Shown here piece after piece: positions 8,010-17,317 of a DNA stretch of 64,000 bases. The translations under genes were made by a program, and so were the position numbers. This stretch comes from Streptomyces flaveolus (GTDB lineage Bacteria; Actinomycetota; Actinomycetes; Streptomycetales; Streptomycetaceae): positions 1 through 64,000 of the forward strand of contig NZ_JNWV01000042.1 of assembly GCF_000716535.1 (NCBI RefSeq). Direction: 5' to 3'. Position 1 is the first letter of the stretch. Each line of letters begins with the position of its first letter. The notes under the pieces were generated by a model. It was not told the origin of the DNA and did not search any database. It saw nothing but the letters and a program-made list of their open reading frames with translations.

Positions 8010-9752
8010 TCAGGCGTCGGGCGCAACGTCGTGCGTGTCCCCGTCGGCCGAGGCGCCCTCGGCGCGGCGCCGACCGCGGTGGAAGGCCCCGAACCGGCTT
8101 CCCGCGTCGAGGGCGGGACCGGACCCGGGCGGGTCGGCGGGTGTCTGAGCGGCCGGCTTGCGCCGGGTGCGCTCGGCTTCGGCCATGGCGCGGCCCGGGG
8201 CCCGGACGGGCAGTCCGTTGGCGGTTGCCCCACCATGCCCGGCGGACACATCCGACGTGGACGAGGCCGGGGCCGGGGAGGCCGGCAGCGGCGCGGTCCG
8301 TGCGGCTGGTTCCGGGCGTGTCAGCCGCGGCTCGGCGGCGGGGCCCGCGGGCGAGTGCGGTGCCGGTACGGCCTGCCGCGGCCGCTCGGTCGGGACCGGC
8401 TCGAGCCGCTGGGCGACCAGCTGCGGCGGAATCAGGACGACGACGCCCGTGCCGCCGCGCGAGGAGGGCCGGTAACTGACGCTGATGCCGTACTTGACGG
8501 CGAGTCGCCCCACCACGCCCAGACCCAGCCGGGTGCCCTGCAGCGAGGCGAGGTCGGTGACGCGGCCGGAAACAGACTCCACCGCCCGCCGCATGGCCGC
8601 GTCGGACATCTTCAGGCCGCTGTCCTCGATGGTGACCACAAGGCCCGCGCTGCGTTCCTCCACGTAGACGTGGACCTCGTCGACGGGAGGGGAGAAGTTC
8701 GCAGCGTTGTCCATGAGTTCGGCCAGCAGGTGCATGACGCCCTCAGCCGCGAACCCGCTGATCGCGGCCCTGCTGGAGGAATGAAGACGCACACGCTGGT
8801 AGGCGGCGATCCTGCCGACGGCACCCCGCAGGATGCTCTCCATGACGATGGGCTTGTTCCACACACGGCTGGAGCGACCGCCCATCAACAGGGCGAGCCG
8901 GTCGGTCATCAGACCCAGCTGCGAGGTGCTGTGGTCCAGACGCAGCAGGTCGCCGAAGACCTCCTCGCCATGCCGTTCCTGCATGTCGCGCAGATCGGCG
9001 AGCATGCTGACGGTCTTGGCCTGGACCCGGCTGAGAGCCTTGGCGGACGCGGCCTGCGCGGCGGCGGAACCCCGCTCGCTGTAAGCCAGTTCGCGTACGA
9101 AACGCTCGGCCGACGACCGCAGCAGAACGTTTTGCGGCCAGTCGAACTTGGCAAGCACCGTGTCGGCGGAGCTTCCTTCCCGCAGCAGGGCGATGGCAGC
9201 GGGGAACGTTTCCTCGGCTACGCGCCTCAGCTCGGCCGTGTCCCGTTCCAGCTGGGCACGCACACCTTCCAGACCGGACTCCGCCTCGAGGGCGCGTCCG
9301 GCCGATGTGGCCAGCTCGGTGGCCACTACGTGCAGCAACCGTTGCAGGTGGGGGTCGGACGGGAAGGTGACCGTCGACAACGCCTCTTCGCCGCTGGTGC
9401 CGTTGCGTACTCGCTCGAGGACGTCCGGCAGGATCACGTCGACGAGCCGGGACGTTTCGGCCGACTGGTGCCGCCACGCGTTCCTGGCGAGTTCCAGTTC
9501 GCTGCCCTGGTCGGCGGCGCGCCGGTGAGCCCGGCGAACCAGGACCAAGGCCCGGCTGACCACCGTCGCGATGCAGATCCAGGCGACGACCACCGCGCCC
9601 CACACCCAGCGCCGGCCGTCCTCGGGGACGAGGACGGCCGCGGTGGCGGCGCCGGCGGCGGTGACGGCCAGAATAACGAGCGGCGCGTACGGTGAGGCAG
9701 GCGCCGCCCCTCCGGCGCCTCGGCGCTGGCGGGAGCGAGCTGGTATAGGCAT
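8010..9752 (-). CDS. cvnA: conservon sensor histidine-kinase-like ATPase
   Basis: A membrane sensor of about 580 residues. Two N-terminal transmembrane segments (about residues 19-38, PYAPLVILAVTAAGAATAAVLV, and 43-62, RWVWGAVVVAWICIATVVSR) are followed by a long helical cytosolic region. The HATPase domain has the N-box ELMDNAANFSPP, 'VVTIEDSGLKMS' and 'GTRLGLGVVGRLA'. A disordered Pro/Ala/Arg tail completes it. CvnA proteins keep the ATP-binding domain of histidine kinases but act with CvnB/C/D instead of a response regulator. The ATG at 9752 (MPIPARSRQRR) starts with a basic pre-TM segment; the frame is open to 9842. It heads a five-gene operon and its promoter must lie in 9753-10300. Confidence 0.9.
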   Translation of the reverse strand: MPIPARSRQRRGAGGAAPASPYAPLVILAVTAAGAATAAVLVPEDGRRWVWGAVVVAWICIATVVSRALVLVRRAHRRAADQGSELELARNAWRHQSAETSRLVDVILPDVLERVRNGTSGEEALSTVTFPSDPHLQRLLHVVATELATSAGRALEAESGLEGVRAQLERDTAELRRVAEETFPAAIALLREGSSADTVLAKFDWPQNVLLRSSAERFVRELAYSERGSAAAQAASAKALSRVQAKTVSMLADLRDMQERHGEEVFGDLLRLDHSTSQLGLMTDRLALLMGGRSSRVWNKPIVMESILRGAVGRIAAYQRVRLHSSSRAAISGFAAEGVMHLLAELMDNAANFSPPVDEVHVYVEERSAGLVVTIEDSGLKMSDAAMRRAVESVSGRVTDLASLQGTRLGLGVVGRLAVKYGISVSYRPSSRGGTGVVVLIPPQLVAQRLEPVPTERPRQAVPAPHSPAGPAAEPRLTRPEPAARTAPLPASPAPASSTSDVSAGHGGATANGLPVRAPGRAMAEAERTRRKPAAQTPADPPGSGPALDAGSRFGAFHRGRRRAEGASADGDTHDVAPDA

Positions 9753-10308
9753 TCCGCGGTCCCTCGGTCCGTGCGTGCGGGGGCTGTGTGGGCGATTGAG
9801 CATCGCCGATGCCGTGGAAGGGCGGCCGGTCGAAGGACGCACCCTTCCGGTTGTTGATCGCCGCTCATGCTAGTCACCGAGCGGAGCGCGGATGACCGGC
9901 CGATGCGTTCAACGCCCCAAGATTTCACTTCGTCGGATAATAATCACCACAACACCCGTACGTGGTAACGAGGTTGCCGCTCGCGAAGCTGTGCTGCAGC
10001 GCCGGCCAAGACGGACATGCGGCACTTGATCTCCAGTTCCTCACGCCATGCGCCGCGACGTCAGGAGCGGAAACGTACAGATCTCGCCAATCACCGGTCG
10101 ACCGGGAAGTGCCGATCGCCGTGCCGGGCCCTGGCGCATCCGGGCTGCCCGCAGCCTGCCAGGACCCGAACTGTGCAGGTCGGCCAGGGCCGGGATGTCG
10201 CGCTGGCCGTCCTCCAGCTCCTGGCCGGCCCTGCCGCTGCCGGGCAGTTGCGGCGCTCGGCCCGCCGGCCTGCCACAGCCGCCCAGGCGCGCCGGGCCGC
10301 ACCACAAC
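9753..10308. other. intergenic region, conservon promoter side
   Basis: No convincing gene. The segment near 9925-9965 is unusually AT-rich for this window (ACTTCGTCGGATAATAATCA) and is the best candidate for the promoter of the minus-strand conservon. The remaining shadow frames are Arg/Pro-rich. Confidence 0.35.
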
Positions 10309-10997
10309 CTAGACCTGCGCCGGGACCTTGTCGGTTGCGACCTGCCCGGCGCCCGCGGTCTCGCCCGTGGTGTCTGCTGAAGCAGCTGCGCTGTCCTGGC
10401 CGAGGTGTACGGAGTACATCACGGCCTTCTGCTGGCGTGACCTTTCGAGGGTGCCTTTCTTGACGAGGAGTTCGAAGGTGTTGCGCATGGCTTGGACGGA
10501 CGTCGCCGCCCGTTCGGGGTGAGCCGCTTTGACCGTGTCGAGGACCTCGCGCGCGGTGTGCGGGTGTCCCGCAGACGTCAGCAGCACACGCAGGACGAGT
10601 TCGTGCAGTGCCGGCCCGTCCGCCTTCTTGCCCCCGGTCTTCTTCGCCGGGGCCTGCCCGGTCGTGGTCTCTTCCGCCGAAGCCTCTTTCGCCGGGGCCT
10701 TCGTCGCGGTGGTCTTCTTCGTAGTGGTCTTCTTCCCGGCGGCCTTGCCCTTGGCGGCAGCCCTCTTTCCGGCGGCCGGCTTGTCCTGGGTTTCGGCCCG
10801 CTGCGAGGGAACGGTCCGGGGCGCCTTGGCGACGGTCCCGGCCGGTACGGACTGCTTGCCCTGTGACGCGCGCTCCTGCGCGGCCGCCGAGGGCTTGCCT
10901 GGTCCGCCCCGGCGGCGCCTTCAGCCTCTGCGGCGGCTTCCGCCTCGATGCTGCCGTGCTCGCCCCGGGCAGCCTGCCCTGGGCCTGAGTCAGCCAC
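10309..10997 (-). pseudogene. Lys/Ala-rich histone-H1-like protein with C-terminal winged helix, one-base frameshift
   Basis: The GTG at 10997 opens an acidic N-terminus (VADSGPGQAARGEHGSIEAE...). After about 34 codons the register must change near 10895, where GCAAG should be GCAAAG, to continue as KPSAAAQERASQGK. Then comes a long Lys/Ala/Thr-rich tract (KRAAAKGKAAGKK, TTTKKTTATKAPAKE) like histone H1 or the tails of actinobacterial HupS. The C-terminus is an intact winged-helix-like domain (LHELVLRVLLTSAGHPHTA..., NTFELLVKKGTLERSRQ). Span length is not a multiple of three, as expected for one lost base. Likely a nucleoid-associated or regulatory DNA-binding protein of about 228 residues. 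The frameshift may be an assembly error. Its GTG overlaps the end of the upstream coiled-coil ORF. Confidence 0.55.
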
Positions 10998-11148
10998 GCT
11001 CGTCCTCCTTGAGTCGCTCCAGTCGCTCGTGCAGAGCAGCGATCTGCGCGGTGATCTCGCCCTGCTCCTTGCGGTTGGCGGAGAGGTCCTCGGCGTATTG
11101 CTGGGCGTACTTGTTCTGGATCGGGGTCTTCTCGGGCTCATCGGCCAC
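10990..11148 (-). CDS. 52-codon coiled-coil protein
   Basis: A small reading frame with GTG start at 11148 (preceded by GGAG about 7 nt upstream): VADEPEKTPIQNKYAQQYAE... followed by a heptad-like amphipathic helix (KEQGEITAQIAALHERLERLKEDE). Its stop (TGA, 10990-10992) lies inside the first codons of the H1-like gene, giving an 8-nt overlap and likely translational coupling. The pair may form a complex. It is too short to have been called by length-filtered gene finders. No known family is recognised. Confidence 0.55.
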   Translation of the reverse strand: MADEPEKTPIQNKYAQQYAEDLSANRKEQGEITAQIAALHERLERLKEDERG

Positions 11149-12189
11149 GGCGGCACGCTCCTTGCACCTGGGTGTTGCAGCCGGATGCTACTCACCGCAC
11201 CCGGTGGCGGTCGCGCTGTCGCTTGATCACCACTCCTGCGGATACCAGCTGCAGAACAGGCCCGTGAACCGGCGGTCACCAGCTGCACGGGATACCCGGC
11301 GCCCACCGACTGCCTGACGGAGTCCCCGACAAGGATGGCGAGCCGGGGGCGTGGTTGGCGGTGTGACCGAGTGGGAGTGGCACAGCTCTGACGCCCCGCA
11401 GGCCCCATGCCGCCTTCCGGAAGAAGGCCTCGACTCGACCGGTCCTGCTGCCCAGTTGTCACCGGTGTGACAGGGCTGAGCCTGATTGCCGCTTCCACCC
11501 CTGCCCTTGCACTTCCCTGAACGAAAGCACAGCTCAGGACGGGTCCTACAAGGAGGGAAGGGGCTGAAGGGGCTGTGTTCTTCAGATAGGTGAGGTCATG
11601 CCGTCGGGCGGTTCCGGCTCCAAGGCGGCAGCGCTGGGGCAGGGCTGCACCAGACACCGTCCCCGGGCCCGGCCGGTGAGCAGCCAGCGCTCTCCGGCCA
11701 CCACCGACCGGGCGACCGCCGAGGACTGGCTCGACCCGGCATGGGGCGCGGCCGGCATCGAGCGCGGACTGGTTCACTGTCGAGGTCAGCCCTGACAGCG
11801 GCGACAGCCGCGAGTTCGACATGCGTGGCGGAGCCCGTCCCGTTGCCGCGGTGCTGCCCTGGAGGCCGCCTGGGCGCAGAGGATTGTGCAACCACGCGAG
11901 AGGATCCTGCCGGCCGGACCCCGCGGCGTTGTTCCACCATCCCCGACGCACCATCACACCCACACGTCCTGCATCGGGACAGTGCCGCCGCCCTCTGTGG
12001 GCATCCGCCCGCCCGCCGACTTCCCGTCTGCACACCACCCGGACCCGGTTCCACCAGCCACGACGCGATTTCTGAGGCCGCGGGACAGGCCCGGGGATCT
12101 GCGGGTGCCGCCGCTGCGGCCCTGCGCGTGCGTAGGTCGCTCCAGGAACATGGCATGAGCGATGTTGACCACGCGAGACTCCATGGGTA
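11149..12189. other. 1-kb region without a supported gene
   Basis: Both strands are open in several frames but the translations are Arg/Pro/Gly-rich shadows. The region ends at the sugar-locus operator at 12190, so its last 100-200 bp should hold the promoter of the GH36-like/MBL unit. A minus-strand stretch near 11600-11820 (HVELAAVAAVRADLD...) faintly resembles a decayed gene but could not be identified. Confidence 0.4.
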
Positions 12190-12207
12190 CGTTCTCACAT
12201 GGGAACG
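12190..12207. promoter_or_regulatory. sugar-locus operator, site 1
   Basis: CGTTCTCACATGGGAACG, an 18-bp inverted repeat (8-bp arms, one mismatch, 2-bp spacer), flanked by TA on the left and ATTCCA on the right. Nearly identical sequences occur at 17585 and 25751. It lies 38 bp before the proposed start of the GH36-like gene. The nearby LacI-family regulator is the obvious candidate ligand-responsive repressor. Confidence 0.8.
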
Positions 12208-12244
12208 ATTCCAGGGTGGCGTGCTTGGGCGCAGCGCGGACAGG

Positions 12245-14077
12245 ATGGGGCGGGGCGTGGTGGGGACATCGTCGGGTGAAGTGTGGCTGGGCCGGCACGA
12301 GGGGTGGATCCAGATACGGACCGAGGCGTACGGCCTGAGTGTGGCGGCTGACGGCCGCACCGCGCGCGTCTTCGCCCCCGGTGCGGGCCCGGACGCCGAC
12401 GGCTGGGGCCCCCAGGTCGCCGTCCTCCAACTGTTCGGAGCACTCGACACGTTGGACGGTCCGGACGAGACCGCCGACGCGGCCTCACCGGTGCTCCTTC
12501 GCGGGCATCCGTACCCCGTCATCGAGGCCGAGCGGCGCAGCACCCGCTGGGAGCGGGCCGCCTTCCGCATCGAGTGCCGCCCGGAGGCGGTGGAACTGTC
12601 CTGGTCGGTACGTGGCAGCGGGGCACTGGGGGAGGTGCACCTGCTGGCCGGGCGTTCGGTGCTGCCCGGTAGCGGCGGGTACCTGCCGAGCGGCAGCTCC
12701 TTCCGCACCCTCTTCTCGCCGAACCCCGGCGACCCCCGCCGCTTGGTGCGCGACGTCGGCGAGAGTGCGGTCGTGGGCGTGGTGGGGGACGCCAAGCCCG
12801 GGCGCGGCCACTGGTTCTTCACCCCCGCTCCGCTCTGCCTGGCGCTGACCACCGCGCAGGCGGTGGAAGACCCCGCGCAGGCTGTTCCCGAGGGATGGTG
12901 GACGCTCGCCGTCGACGCGCCCGTGGCGGACATGACGTTCACGCAGCTCGCCTACGTGCCGGTGGACGGCGGGTTCGGCCTGCGCCTGGACTACGAGGGC
13001 CACACCAGGGTGGACGGCGAATTCCGCACACCCACAGTGGTGTTGACGCCGGGCAACCCCGACCCGTACGAGGGGCTGCGCCGTTACCGCGCCCGGCTGA
13101 CCTCACGCGGCTCGGCTCCGGCGGTCTCAAGCCCCCGGCGCCCCGACTGGTGGTCTGCGCCGATGTTCTGCGGCTGGGGCGCTCAGAACCACGAGGGTCG
13201 CGTCACCGGCCGTCCCGCCCAGGACTTGGCCGACCAGGCCGCGTACGATCGCTACCTGAAGCACCTCGCCGACCAGGGTCTTGAGCCGGGCACGATCGTC
13301 ATCGACGACAAGTGGCAGCTGCGGTACGGCACCTGCGAGCCCGACCCGGACAAGTGGCCGGATCTGCGGGGATGGATCCGAGCCCGGCGTGACCGCGGGC
13401 AGCGCGTCCTGCTGTGGTGGCCCGCTTGGCTGTGGGAGGGCCTCGCCGACGAGTTGTGTGTCCGTAATTTGCAGGGCCGGCCCGTCGCACTGGACCCCGG
13501 GAACCCCGCGGCCCGCAGGGCGCTCCAGGACGGCGTGGCACGCATGCTCGGCGACGGCCCGGACGGCCTCGGAGCGGACGGTTTGAAGATCGACTTCACC
13601 GCTCGTACGCCCAGCGGCGCGGCGCTGACCCACCACGGTCCGCACTGGGGGATCGCCCTGCTCCACGAGTTGCTGTCGACGGTGTACGACGCGGCCAAGG
13701 GGGTGAACCCGGACGCGCTCGTCATCACGCACACCCCCCACCCGGCTTTCACCGACGTCACCGACATGGTGCGGCTCAACGACATGCTGCGTCTGGACGA
13801 CCCCGAACCCGATGCCCCGATCGTGCCGCAGATGCGTTACCGGGCCGCCGTCGTCGCCGCCGCCTGCCCCGACCTGCTCATCGACACGGACGACTGGTGC
13901 GTGCCCGACGGGCAGCAGTGGCGGGAGTACCTGGCCGTCAAGCCGGGCCTGGGCGTACCCGCCCTGTACTACGCCACTCACCTCGACCGTACCGGAGAGC
14001 CGCTCGGTCCGGACGACTACGCCGCCCTGCGGTCCGCGTGGCGTGCCTGGGACGAGCGCCGCCGGTCGGCCGACTGA
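12245..14077 (+). CDS. GH36-like TIM-barrel glycosidase
   Basis: About 610 residues: an N-terminal beta-sandwich-like domain (1-290) and a TIM barrel carrying alpha-galactosidase-clan (GH-D) motifs. These are 'IVIDDKWQ' (about residue 352), 'GWIRARRDRGQRVLLWWPAW', 'ADGLKIDF' (about 446, the aspartate being the likely nucleophile) and 'DTDDWCVPDG' (about 548, the likely acid/base region). No signal peptide is seen, so it acts on imported sugar. The start is uncertain: the frame is open to 11741 but the operator at 12190-12207 lies in that extension, so ATG 12245 (or GTG 12221/12257) is preferred. It is followed after 33 nt by the double-MBL gene. Activity within the GH36 group (alpha-galactosidase, alpha-GalNAcase or other) cannot be told. 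Confidence 0.75.
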   Translation: MGRGVVGTSSGEVWLGRHEGWIQIRTEAYGLSVAADGRTARVFAPGAGPDADGWGPQVAVLQLFGALDTLDGPDETADAASPVLLRGHPYPVIEAERRSTRWERAAFRIECRPEAVELSWSVRGSGALGEVHLLAGRSVLPGSGGYLPSGSSFRTLFSPNPGDPRRLVRDVGESAVVGVVGDAKPGRGHWFFTPAPLCLALTTAQAVEDPAQAVPEGWWTLAVDAPVADMTFTQLAYVPVDGGFGLRLDYEGHTRVDGEFRTPTVVLTPGNPDPYEGLRRYRARLTSRGSAPAVSSPRRPDWWSAPMFCGWGAQNHEGRVTGRPAQDLADQAAYDRYLKHLADQGLEPGTIVIDDKWQLRYGTCEPDPDKWPDLRGWIRARRDRGQRVLLWWPAWLWEGLADELCVRNLQGRPVALDPGNPAARRALQDGVARMLGDGPDGLGADGLKIDFTARTPSGAALTHHGPHWGIALLHELLSTVYDAAKGVNPDALVITHTPHPAFTDVTDMVRLNDMLRLDDPEPDAPIVPQMRYRAAVVAAACPDLLIDTDDWCVPDGQQWREYLAVKPGLGVPALYYATHLDRTGEPLGPDDYAALRSAWRAWDERRRSAD

Positions 14078-14110
14078 CACCTCTGACCTGACCGGGACCA
14101 CGGGAGAACC

Positions 14111-15937
14111 ATGCTGATCGGCACGGACGTATTCCGCTTCGAGGACACCTGCCACGTGTACGTGCTGCGTCGTGGGCGAGAGGCGGTGCTCATCGACTTC
14201 GGCAGCGGCGAGGTCCTCGACCGCCTCGGCGACTACGGGGTCGACCGCGTCACCGATGTCCTGATCACCCATCACCATCGTGATCAGGTGCAGGGGCTGG
14301 CGCGTGCCGCGCGCGCGGGCATCAGGATCTGGGTCCCGCCGGTGGAGCGCGACCTCATCGAGAACGTCGACGAACACTGGCGTACCCGGCCGCTCGACAA
14401 CGACTACGACGTACGCCAGGACCGATTCTCCCTGTTGGAGCAGGTCCCGGTCACCGGCGGTGTTGCGGAGTACCGCACCCGCGCGTACGGCCCGTTCGAG
14501 GTGTTCACCCTGCCCACTCCCGGTCACACCGTCGGCTCCGTCAGCTACTTGGTGGAGATCGGCGGCAGCCGCCTCGCCTTCGTGGGCGACCTGATCCACG
14601 GCGAGGGCCGGGTGTGGTCGCTGGCGGCCACCCAGTGGGCGTACACGGGAGGCGAGAGCGCAGGCATGGAGGGTGTCGCCGCAACCGCCCTGTCCTGCCG
14701 TCAACTGCTCGACCACGCCCCCGCCATGTTGCTGCCCTCGCACGGGGAGCCGGTGACGGACCCGGAAGCGGCCGTCGCCCGGCTGCGTTCCAGACTTCAG
14801 GAACTGCTGGACTCGCGCCGCCGCCGCTCCTGGGACCTGGACGCCATGCTGGACGACCCCTGGGAACGGGTCACGCCCCACCTGCTGCGCAACCGTACCA
14901 GCAACGCTCTGACGTACGCGCTGCTCTCCGACCACGGCACGGCACTGCTCCTCGACTTCGGCTACGACCTGACCACCGGGCTGGCCGGCGGACACGACCG
15001 CTCCAGCCGGCGGCCCCTGCTGGCGTGTCTGGAGGCGCTGCGGCGCGTCCACGGCATCGACCGGGTCGAGGTCGCGCTGCCGACCCATTACCACGACGAC
15101 CATGTCGCTGGATTCAATCTGCTGCGCGAGGTGGAGGGCACCGCCGTCTGGTCGCCGTCCAACGTGACCCCCGTGCTGCAGCACCCGAAGGCCTGGGACC
15201 TGCCCTGTCTGTGGTTCGACCCCATTCCGGTGGACCGTGATCTGCCGGTCGGTGAGCCGGTCACCTGGCGCGAGTACGAGATCGGTGTGCACGAACTGCC
15301 GGGCCACACCCTGTACGCGGCCGCGTACTCCTTCGAGGTGGACGGGCGTCGTGTCGTGGCGACCGGGGACCAGCAGAACACCGCCTGGCGTCCGGGGGAG
15401 CAGCCCGAACTGCTCAACTACCAATACCGCAACCGATTCCGGATCGACGACTTCCGGCGCAGCGCCGAGCTGTACCGCGCGCTGAACCCCGACTTGATGA
15501 TCAGCGGCCACTGGGCTCCCCGTGAGGTCACCCAGGCGTACCTGGACATGCTGCTGGACGAAGGGGAACGGGTGGCGCGGCTGCACCGCGAACTGCTGCC
15601 CGTCGAAGTCGACTTCGACGCCGAAGGCTTCGGCGCCCGGATCACTCCCTACCGTTCGACCGTGGAGCCGGGCGGGACGCTGGTGCTGGAGGTCTGCGTG
15701 CGCAATCCCTTCCCGACGGTGCGCACCGCCCGGGTGCGGATGGTGGCCCCGCGGGGCTGGGCGGTGGGGCCCGTCGAGCAGGAGGTGAAGCCGCAGGGGC
15801 ACGGCGAGGCCACCCTGGTGTTCACGGTGACCGTTCCGCCGGGAGAGCGTGGAGCCCGGCGACGCGTGGCCGTGGACCTGACGGTCGATCGGGTGCGGTT
15901 CGGACAGCAGGCCGAGGCGCTCGTCACGGTGGTGTGA
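14111..15937 (+). CDS. tandem metallo-beta-lactamase-fold protein with NEW3-like C-terminal domain
   Basis: A 608-residue protein built from two MBL domains. The first (1-220) has THHHRDQ (about residue 54), PGHTVGS (138) and VGDLIHG (159); its HxHxDH motif is altered to HHHRDQ. The second (270-480) has a canonical PTHYHDDH (325), PGHTLYA (397), ATGDQQN (417) and SGHW (464). Residues 510-608 form a beta-sandwich resembling NEW3 domains (TPYRSTVEPGGTLVLEV...), which are linked to glycosidases. MBL enzymes hydrolyse esters, amides, lactones or phosphoesters using two metal ions. Here the second site looks complete and the first degenerate. No signal peptide is present. Its place in the sugar regulon suggests it removes a non-sugar decoration or opens a lactone. 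The combination is not one I recognise. Confidence 0.8.
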   Translation: MLIGTDVFRFEDTCHVYVLRRGREAVLIDFGSGEVLDRLGDYGVDRVTDVLITHHHRDQVQGLARAARAGIRIWVPPVERDLIENVDEHWRTRPLDNDYDVRQDRFSLLEQVPVTGGVAEYRTRAYGPFEVFTLPTPGHTVGSVSYLVEIGGSRLAFVGDLIHGEGRVWSLAATQWAYTGGESAGMEGVAATALSCRQLLDHAPAMLLPSHGEPVTDPEAAVARLRSRLQELLDSRRRRSWDLDAMLDDPWERVTPHLLRNRTSNALTYALLSDHGTALLLDFGYDLTTGLAGGHDRSSRRPLLACLEALRRVHGIDRVEVALPTHYHDDHVAGFNLLREVEGTAVWSPSNVTPVLQHPKAWDLPCLWFDPIPVDRDLPVGEPVTWREYEIGVHELPGHTLYAAAYSFEVDGRRVVATGDQQNTAWRPGEQPELLNYQYRNRFRIDDFRRSAELYRALNPDLMISGHWAPREVTQAYLDMLLDEGERVARLHRELLPVEVDFDAEGFGARITPYRSTVEPGGTLVLEVCVRNPFPTVRTARVRMVAPRGWAVGPVEQEVKPQGHGEATLVFTVTVPPGERGARRRVAVDLTVDRVRFGQQAEALVTVV

Positions 15938-16128
15938 GGGCGGCGGTGGGAGCACGGCGATGTGCCCGGGGAACCGGGACTGTAGCCGAGGTCACCGGCG
16001 GAGGGTTTTCCACCGGAGCAGGCAGGACGAGCACGTTATTGTGCCAGCGGTACCCTTCATCGCACGCGGACCGGACCACCGTACGGTGATGGAGGAGAGC
16101 GGCAATCGGGGTGAGGGGACAGCGGCGG

Positions 16129-17244
16129 ATGGCTGATCGCGGAAGACGAGTACCGGGCGCAGGGGGCGAAGGCGACCGACACGAGCCCGCGGCCGGGCGA
16201 CGCCGCCCCACCCTGCACGACGTGGCGAGGGAGGCGGGGACGTCCCGCTCCACCGCCTCGCGCGCACTCAGCGGACAGGGCTACGTCGCGGCGCACATCC
16301 GTGCGGACGTACTCGCGGCCGCCCAGCGCATCGGCTACGTCCCCGACGCCCTGGCCCGGACCTTGAAGGGACAACGCAGCAACGTCGTCGGCCTGCTCGT
16401 CTCGGATCTGCGCAATCAGTTCTACGCGGAACTCGCCGCGGGTGTGGAGCAGGCGCTGCGCGCCGCCGGTTACCAGATGGTGCTGGTGGACGACCATGGC
16501 GATCCCGAACAGGAACTCGACGGCGCCAAGGCGTTCGTCGCGATGCGGGCCACGGGCGTCGTGCTCACCCCGGCCGCTGCGGCGGCCACCGAACTGCTTG
16601 TCGAGCGGGGCGTGAGCGTGGTCGAGGCCGACCGGCGCTCCGGAGCCCGCGGGTGCGACTCCGTGGTCATCGACAGCGAGCACGGTGCCCGGGAGGCCAC
16701 CCAGCACCTTCTGGAACTGGGGCACCGGCGCATCGCGCTGCTGATCGACGAGACCAAGTGGGCCACCGGTGCCGAACGGCTGCGTGGCTACCGCGCCGCA
16801 CACCGTGCCGCCGGTGTGCCCCTCGACCGGGGGTTGGTCCTCGATCTCGAATTCCAGGCCGCCGACGCCAGGTCGCGAGTGGCGGAGCTGCTCGACCGGC
16901 ACCCGGACGTCACCGCGGTCTTCGCCGTCAACAACCTGATGGCCGAGACCGCTTGGCTGGAACTGCGCCGACGGGGCCTCGTCGTGCCGCGTGACGTGTC
17001 GCTGGTGTCGTTCGACGATCTGGCGTGGATGCGGATGGTGGAGCCGGGGCTCACCGCGGTGGCGCAGCCCACCTACGACATGGGGCGCAGGGCGGCCGAG
17101 TTGCTGCTCGGGCGGATCGCCGAGCGGGAGTCCGCCGCGGAGTCGAAGAGGGGCCCAGGACGGCGCCGCATCCAGGAGACACTGGAGCCGACGCTGGTGC
17201 TGCGCGGCTCGACCGGGGCGCCGGCAGGCCAGACCGGAGCCTGA
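16129..17244 (+). CDS. LacI-family transcriptional regulator
   Basis: A 371-residue repressor. The N-terminal HTH and hinge read RRPTLHDVAREAGTSRSTAS...YVPDALARTLKG, followed by a periplasmic-binding-protein-like sensor domain (NVVGLLVSDLRNQFYAELAAGVEQ, GVVLTPA, VVIDSEHGA, GHRRIALL, FAVNNLMAE, LVSFDDLAWMRMVEPGLT). These proteins leave their operator when a sugar or sugar phosphate binds. ATG 16129 has AGGGG 7 nt upstream; GTG 16111 is an alternative with GGAGGAG farther away. It sits between transcription units 1 and 2 of the sugar locus. The palindromes at 12190, 17585 and 25751 are its likely targets. It lacks an operator of its own, so it may be expressed constitutively. Confidence 0.92.
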   Translation: MADRGRRVPGAGGEGDRHEPAAGRRRPTLHDVAREAGTSRSTASRALSGQGYVAAHIRADVLAAAQRIGYVPDALARTLKGQRSNVVGLLVSDLRNQFYAELAAGVEQALRAAGYQMVLVDDHGDPEQELDGAKAFVAMRATGVVLTPAAAAATELLVERGVSVVEADRRSGARGCDSVVIDSEHGAREATQHLLELGHRRIALLIDETKWATGAERLRGYRAAHRAAGVPLDRGLVLDLEFQAADARSRVAELLDRHPDVTAVFAVNNLMAETAWLELRRRGLVVPRDVSLVSFDDLAWMRMVEPGLTAVAQPTYDMGRRAAELLLGRIAERESAAESKRGPGRRRIQETLEPTLVLRGSTGAPAGQTGA

Positions 17245-17317
17245 TCCAAGGTCTTCGCGCCGTCGTGCGAGGGCTCCCGCGGCGTCCGGCGGCGTGCCGG
17301 CGCATGGCGGAGGGTGA

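Noticed and set aside
10700..10800. Repeat-like tract that could be taken for a tandem DNA repeat
   Set aside because: The periodicity comes from codons for Lys/Ala/Thr in the H1-like protein; units are not conserved at DNA level.
10578..12038. Minus-strand 486-codon frame covering the H1-like gene and upstream DNA
   Set aside because: It ends in a long Arg/Pro repeat that is the wrong register of the Lys/Ala tract; the Lys-rich frame with a winged helix is the biological one.
11741..12244. 5' extension of the GH36-like reading frame
   Set aside because: The extension is Arg/Pro/Ser-rich without family similarity and contains the conserved operator, so translation most likely starts downstream of it.
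13127..15955. Very long open frame of 942 codons on the minus strand opposite the GH36-like and MBL genes
   Set aside because: It is the antisense shadow of two well-supported genes; composition (Val/Gly/Gln/His-rich) and lack of motifs are typical of high-GC antisense frames.
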